From Episyrphus balteatus (lineage: Eukaryota > Arthropoda > Insecta > Diptera > Syrphidae), in NCBI RefSeq assembly GCF_945859705.1, contig NC_079134.1, forward strand, positions 34,362,576 to 34,426,575: 64,000 nucleotides of DNA, in the 5' to 3' direction. The notes under the pieces are model-generated. The model made no database searches, was not told the DNA's origin, and saw only the letters and a list, made by a program, of their open reading frames with translations. The position numbers were made by a program, and so were the translations under genes. Positions 59,910-64,000 of this stretch are shown in pieces; position 1 is the first letter of the stretch, and the number at the start of each line of letters is the position of its first letter.

Positions 59910-60523
59910 TATCTCGACTGAAAAGGTAAAGTATGCCATCTTAAAGGCCTACAGTTTTGTCTTATTGGCATCTTTCTATCTCAAACCATTGCTTTTTTAT
60001 GCACAAAAACAATTTCATCTTATGTTCAAAAGACACATAATATTCAAAACCTTAAGTAGACTTTAGATTACATATATTGGGTTAGGATTTTTTTATTATT
60101 GTGAAATCTTAAATTATCTTATGTTGACTTAAGATATTTTCGCGCATGCAAGCAGACACAAAAAGTCATCCTTAAGTTGACATAAGATAAAATATTTTAA
60201 AAAATTCCGAAAGAGTGTGAAAAGGCAAATCATCTTATGTCAACTTAAGATGTTGGAAATTTATATAAAATACAATTTATAAAAAAGCCAAACTATCTTA
60301 AGTCATATTTAACGTATTTAAGTCCTGTTAACTAGAAAAATATTAAAAATATCTATTTGAAATAAATTTAATAAAAAAGATCATAAAATTTGACATCTAA
60401 ATGTTTTATACAATTAAATCTACACTTGAAAGAATTTTTGGGAGTCAGCTTTGAAGTTTGTTTTTGCTCTCCTGAAAAATCATCAAAATTGACATAAGAT
60501 ACTTTACCTTTTCAGTCGAGATA
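59910..60523. mobile_element. TA-flanked MITE, 614 bp
   Basis: Perfect ends TATCTCGACTGAAAAGGTAAAGTAT and complement, flanked by TA (59908-59909, 60524-60525). The motif TTGACATAAGAT and its inverse recur four or more times inside. Non-coding. Confidence 0.82.
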
Positions 60524-60727
60524 TATCAAAACCGCAAAAACGGAAAATAAATCAGCAATTAGAGTTAGAAATAAAATGACGACTCACTGACAAGCAGCGA
60601 ACTTTAACGACGCACAGTGCGGTATTTTGGTCTAAAACCTGTCCAAAAATATTTTGGCACATTTTCCACATCAAATAGGTACCAAATGACAAAAAAGTTA
60701 TTCGGAAGGAAAAATTTTCATTTTCTT

Positions 60728-60814
60728 CCCTACTAACAACTTTGCTTCTATAATACTTTACAGAAGCAACAATTGCATCTGTAAAGCTTTATAGAACCAA
60801 AATTGTTTGTCGGG
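60728..60814. mobile_element. CCCAACTA-type mini element, 87 bp, second copy
   Basis: Ends CCCTACTAACAACTTTGCTTC and ...AATTGTTTGTCGGG, TT on both sides; same length as the copy 1.3 kb upstream. Confidence 0.7.
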
Positions 60815-62186
60815 TTGTTACAGTAAAAGCCACTTCAGTGCTTACCTCCTGATTAGCCGGGAGAAAAAAAAAATATAAAAAATCATAAAATGCATGTACA
60901 ATCCTGTGCTATATTAAAGTTAGTACCTAATCTATTCCTTATTTAATTTTTGACTTAAGTTGTTTCATTAAATAGTTTTTGAGAAATTGAGTTTTCAAGA
61001 TAAAATTTAGAAAAAAAAAAAATGTTTACGTTTTTTAATTGATTTTGTATAAAATTTTGCAATATCATGGACATATTTATACCATTATTTAATGACCTAG
61101 TAGTTTTTAGTCAAATACTTAAATCTTCATTCTAATAAATATTAAAGTTCTAAAAGAATAACAAAAAAAAAAACTGAAACATACTTTTTCCCCGGGAAAC
61201 CCAGTTTTTTTTTTTTTATTTGCATTAAAATTTTTTTATATCTCAAGAATATTGTGTTCAAATTGTAGGTCTATTGGAGCCAAGTTGACCAAGTTATGGG
61301 TATTTAAATACTTCGCTTACGAACGTTTTAGCCCAGAGTTCATAACTTTAAATCGTTCTCCCCACAACTTTTCAAAGCCGGTGCCCCTCATTACTTCAAA
61401 ACTAATGCACCGATTCTTTTGAAATTTGGAACACTATTTTAAAGGTATCCTTTTAGAAATTTTCTCAATAACATAATGTTTATAGAAATCTATAAGTAAG
61501 GGTCGCTTTTGAGGAGTTTTTTTCAAGGGGTCTTTATTTTCGGGGTGCAATTTTGGGCAAACTTCTGAAATGTAAGTTTGTTCTACATATCCAGCAGTTC
61601 AATAATATATAGGCAATGTTGTGAAGTGTTGCGCTATTTTAAAAACACTAATGTTAAAAAAAACAACGAAAAAAGTAGAAAAAAATAGAGTCCGTATGAA
61701 AAAAATAGAGTTGCATATATATTTAATTTTTTTTTTAGAATACCATTCATACCTTGATTGTCGATGTCCATATCAAAATCTTTCACCAAAATCACTTTGA
61801 ACTTAAAAAAAAAACACTTAGAAAATTCACTTTTTTTTAAATCGAAAAAACATTCGTGTTTACCCATCAACAAATAGTCGTTTATTTATTTGTGAGGTGG
61901 AGCTTTTCATGGGAAAGGGATGCAACAAACAATAAAATTCGCATTTTCAGCCAGAAATAGACAAGAGTTTCACCCAAGTTCTTTCTGTTATTATTCATAT
62001 ATTTTAACAACTCTTATAATTTGATTTGCTTTAAGTATGAACTAGTTCTGGGGTGTTTAATGAAAGTTTGGTAAATTTGGGCCATACATCTAAGCAGAGT
62101 CCATATTCAAGATTTTTCCCTAGTATCTACCCTTCTTTCTCTTATGATTTCTGGTTGGGAAATCTCTAATACGGTTTCAACATGAA
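60815..62186. other. AT-rich noncoding DNA
   Basis: A generic dispersed-repeat-like block at 61320-61500; no gene supported. Confidence 0.45.
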
Positions 62187-62587
62187 AGTTAACACGACAC
62201 ATTCCCATTCCCATTCCCATTTACATTCCTACCCAACTTCCGTTGCTAACAATGCAGACACCTAATATTATTATTTGTTAATTTTGCAATTTCTTAGAAA
62301 TTAAAACATTTACATTAATCAACCTTTTGTCAATTCATCATTTTGTTTATTTTATTATCAAAAATATCATATTTGTTATTTGTTATGAAAAACATATTCT
62401 TATAATATTTTATTTGTTAATTTTGCAATTTCTTAGAAATTAAAACATTTACATTATTCAAGCTTTTGTCAATTCATCTTTTTGTATATTTTATAAATAG
62501 AAGTAAAAGAAATAATAAAGTCACTCTTTGTTAGTCCACCAAAGCAGTTGTGTTTTTTTTAAATCGAGTTATTACAACTTCGATAAC
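62187..62587 (+). repeat. Putative 5' LTR of the errantivirus-like element
   Basis: Runs from AGTTAACACGACAC to ...TCGATAAC just before the primer site. Contains TATAAATA (62492-62499), AATAAA (62514-62519) and an internal direct duplication of about 85 bp (62271-62355 and 62410-62493). The left border is inferred. Confidence 0.65.
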
Positions 62588-62601
62588 TGGCGCCCGAGCA
62601 G
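62588..62601 (+). other. Primer-binding site, tRNA-Lys type
   Basis: TGGCGCCCGAGCAG lies at the LTR border and resembles lysine-tRNA-primed sites of retroelements. The exact tRNA is not confirmed. Confidence 0.7.
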
Positions 62602-62880
62602 CTTATTAGTGCGTAACATAAGAACCGCATTAAGATCGCGTAACATAAGAACCGCGGACCCGGAAAAAAAAAAATTAATTAAAAAAGCCGAGCAGATTTC
62701 TAAGTGCGTTACATAAGAACCGCATTAAGATCGCGTAACATAAGAACCGCGCGCCCGGAAAAAAAATTAATTAAAAATTTAAAACACAAAAGCTTAAGAA
62801 AGCCGAGCAGATTTCTAAGTGCGTTACATAAGAACCGCATTAAGTACATTGCGTAACGAACCGCGTACCGGCAAAAAAGT
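62593..62880 (+). repeat. Leader repeats of the errantivirus-like element
   Basis: Three units of about 100-115 bp carry GCCGAGCAG, TTACATAAGAACCGCATTAAG and a second CGTAACATAAGAACCGCG. The first unit begins inside the primer site. Confidence 0.85.
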
Positions 62881-63412
62881 AAAAGCTTAACACAACCGAA
62901 CAAGTGAAAGTTCGAATTAATTTAAAAAACTTTCAATCTAGTGCGTAAAACATAAGAACCGCACCATAAAGTGTAGTGTAGTGCGAAAAGCACAGTGTAC
63001 CTATACAAAAAACTTTGTTGCATTCAAACCGTGGGACTACCCAGAAGAAACCGCACCCTAGTAGCTGACGCAAAAAGGAGAAAACCGGAACCCCAATGAT
63101 GCAAATTATGCTGTAAGAACAACACAATTGAAGAATAAAAACAATATTCAAAATTACTTATTTAAAAAAATTATTATCATAAATATTATACCTATATAAA
63201 TTTCGATAGAAAAAATTATTAAATACCTTTATTTTTATAAAATTATTATTATTATTTGACTACTATATTTATACAATTGAATTCCAAGAAAAAGTTAATC
63301 TCATAAAAATCTTAATATAAAAATACTGTAAAAACAAAAAAATTTTCCAAAAAATCCTAACCAATTATACAAAAAATCCAATCCCACCCATTTTTTATCG
63401 TTCCTTTCCAAA

Positions 63413-64000
63413 ATGCCTGTCACACTGGAAGAATTATCTGAGCAAATAAAACAGCTGGTTGGTGCTGTAAATCAGAACATTGAACAAATTAAATTGGTGA
63501 ACAATCGTGTACACCAGCTCGAAAGTAGGATTACACCTCCTCAAAATCCTTCCAATACTACCACTTCACCAATTCCCAAAACTGAACAGGACCTTCAAGA
63601 TATAAGAAAATTACCTGACTGCGTAAGAGACCTTCAAATTTTTGATGGCAATGCAGTACAGTACGTTTCTTGGATCCACAATGTGGAGTCCATACTAAAC
63701 GATTACCAAATCGTTAAGAATAAACCTATCTACAGGGCAATATTACAACATATTAGGCAAAAAGTAAGAGGCCCGGCCGATGCCGCCCTCATATCTTATA
63801 ACATATTTGACGAAGATTGGCAGACAATTAAAAAATGTCTGTCACTGCACTACGCTGACAAACGTGATTCTAGAACTTTAGAACACGAACTAAATAGAAT
63901 GACCCAAGCGAATAAAACCATCGACGAATTTTATGCGCGGGTCAACCATCAATTGTCCCTTCTTATAAACAAAATCAAAACGGAAGATTATTCTCAGGAG
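63413..64000 (+). CDS. gag: Errantivirus-type Gag, partial (N-terminal 196 codons)
   Basis: Opens at the first ATG after the leader (CCAAAATGCC) and stays open to the window end. The N-terminus is a short coiled coil (about residues 1-45) and a Pro/Thr linker. A gag core follows with I-R-K-L-P-D, F-D-G-N, a W-I-x-N-V-E-x-I-L-x-x-Y block and R-x-K-V-R-G-x-A, as in gypsy/17.6-type elements. No frameshift or stop is seen in the visible part. It lies 825 bp downstream of the primer site after the repeat-rich leader. Confidence 0.8.
   Translation, partial: MPVTLEELSEQIKQLVGAVNQNIEQIKLVNNRVHQLESRITPPQNPSNTTTSPIPKTEQDLQDIRKLPDCVRDLQIFDGNAVQYVSWIHNVESILNDYQIVKNKPIYRAILQHIRQKVRGPADAALISYNIFDEDWQTIKKCLSLHYADKRDSRTLEHELNRMTQANKTIDEFYARVNHQLSLLINKIKTEDYSQE

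Larger units (their letters stand above)
62187..64000 (+). mobile_element. Errantivirus-like Ty3/Gypsy element, 5' part
   Basis: Putative LTR, a tRNA-Lys-type primer site, a repeat-rich leader and the start of gag, cut by the window end. LTR ends of the AGTTAAC type suggest the gypsy/17.6 group. Whether env exists cannot be seen. Confidence 0.8.

Overview
The window is a transposon-dense, strongly AT-rich stretch of an animal nuclear genome. It is most likely from an insect, probably a fly: it has a short 75-bp GT-AG intron, BEL/Pao and Ty3/Gypsy elements of arthropod type, and many small terminal-inverted-repeat elements nested in one another. Host coding sequence is sparse. I recognise a Pcc1/LAGE3-like KEOPS subunit gene followed 11 nt later by a PIG-P gene (3523-4355, minus), and the last exon of a membrane dipeptidase (33833-34061, minus). 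Weaker candidates are a short coding tail at 116-355 and a possible first exon at 22977-23025.

Layout. 1-5.3 kb: a coding tail, two TA-flanked inverted-repeat elements, the Pcc1/PIG-P pair, and a small CCCAACTA-type element. 5.3-20.2 kb: a minus-strand BEL/Pao retrotransposon that lacks its 3' end. A complete Gypsy element with identical LTRs (11156-17370, GTAT target duplication) and a 1-kb TA-flanked MITE (9794-10795) later inserted into it. Its untranslated leader has grown into a 2.35-kb array of 25/23-bp units with a 517-bp higher-order period. 20.6-22.8 kb: a hairpin with ~1-kb arms. 23.5-37 kb: three hAT-type elements with exact 8-bp target duplications, one holding a Harbinger-like MITE with a TTA duplication; also a minisatellite, a second giant hairpin (31.6-33.5 kb) and the dipeptidase exon. 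37-62 kb: mostly AT-rich noncoding DNA, with further TA-flanked elements, two foldback elements with exact 10-bp target duplications and motif-repeat arms, several palindromes, and a decayed Jockey-like reverse transcriptase fragment. 62.2-64 kb: the LTR, primer-binding site, repeat-rich leader and first part of gag of an errantivirus-like Gypsy element that runs off the window.

How the parts work together. The Gypsy element carries a gag with an N-terminal SAP motif and one clear zinc knuckle. A textbook -1 frameshift site (G GGA AAC, 7-nt spacer, predicted H-type pseudoknot) leads into pol (protease, RT, RNase H, DD35E integrase), and there is no env. Pcc1 and PIG-P look co-transcribed from one dicistronic message. 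The remaining elements record a layered history of insertion, legible from nesting and target duplications.
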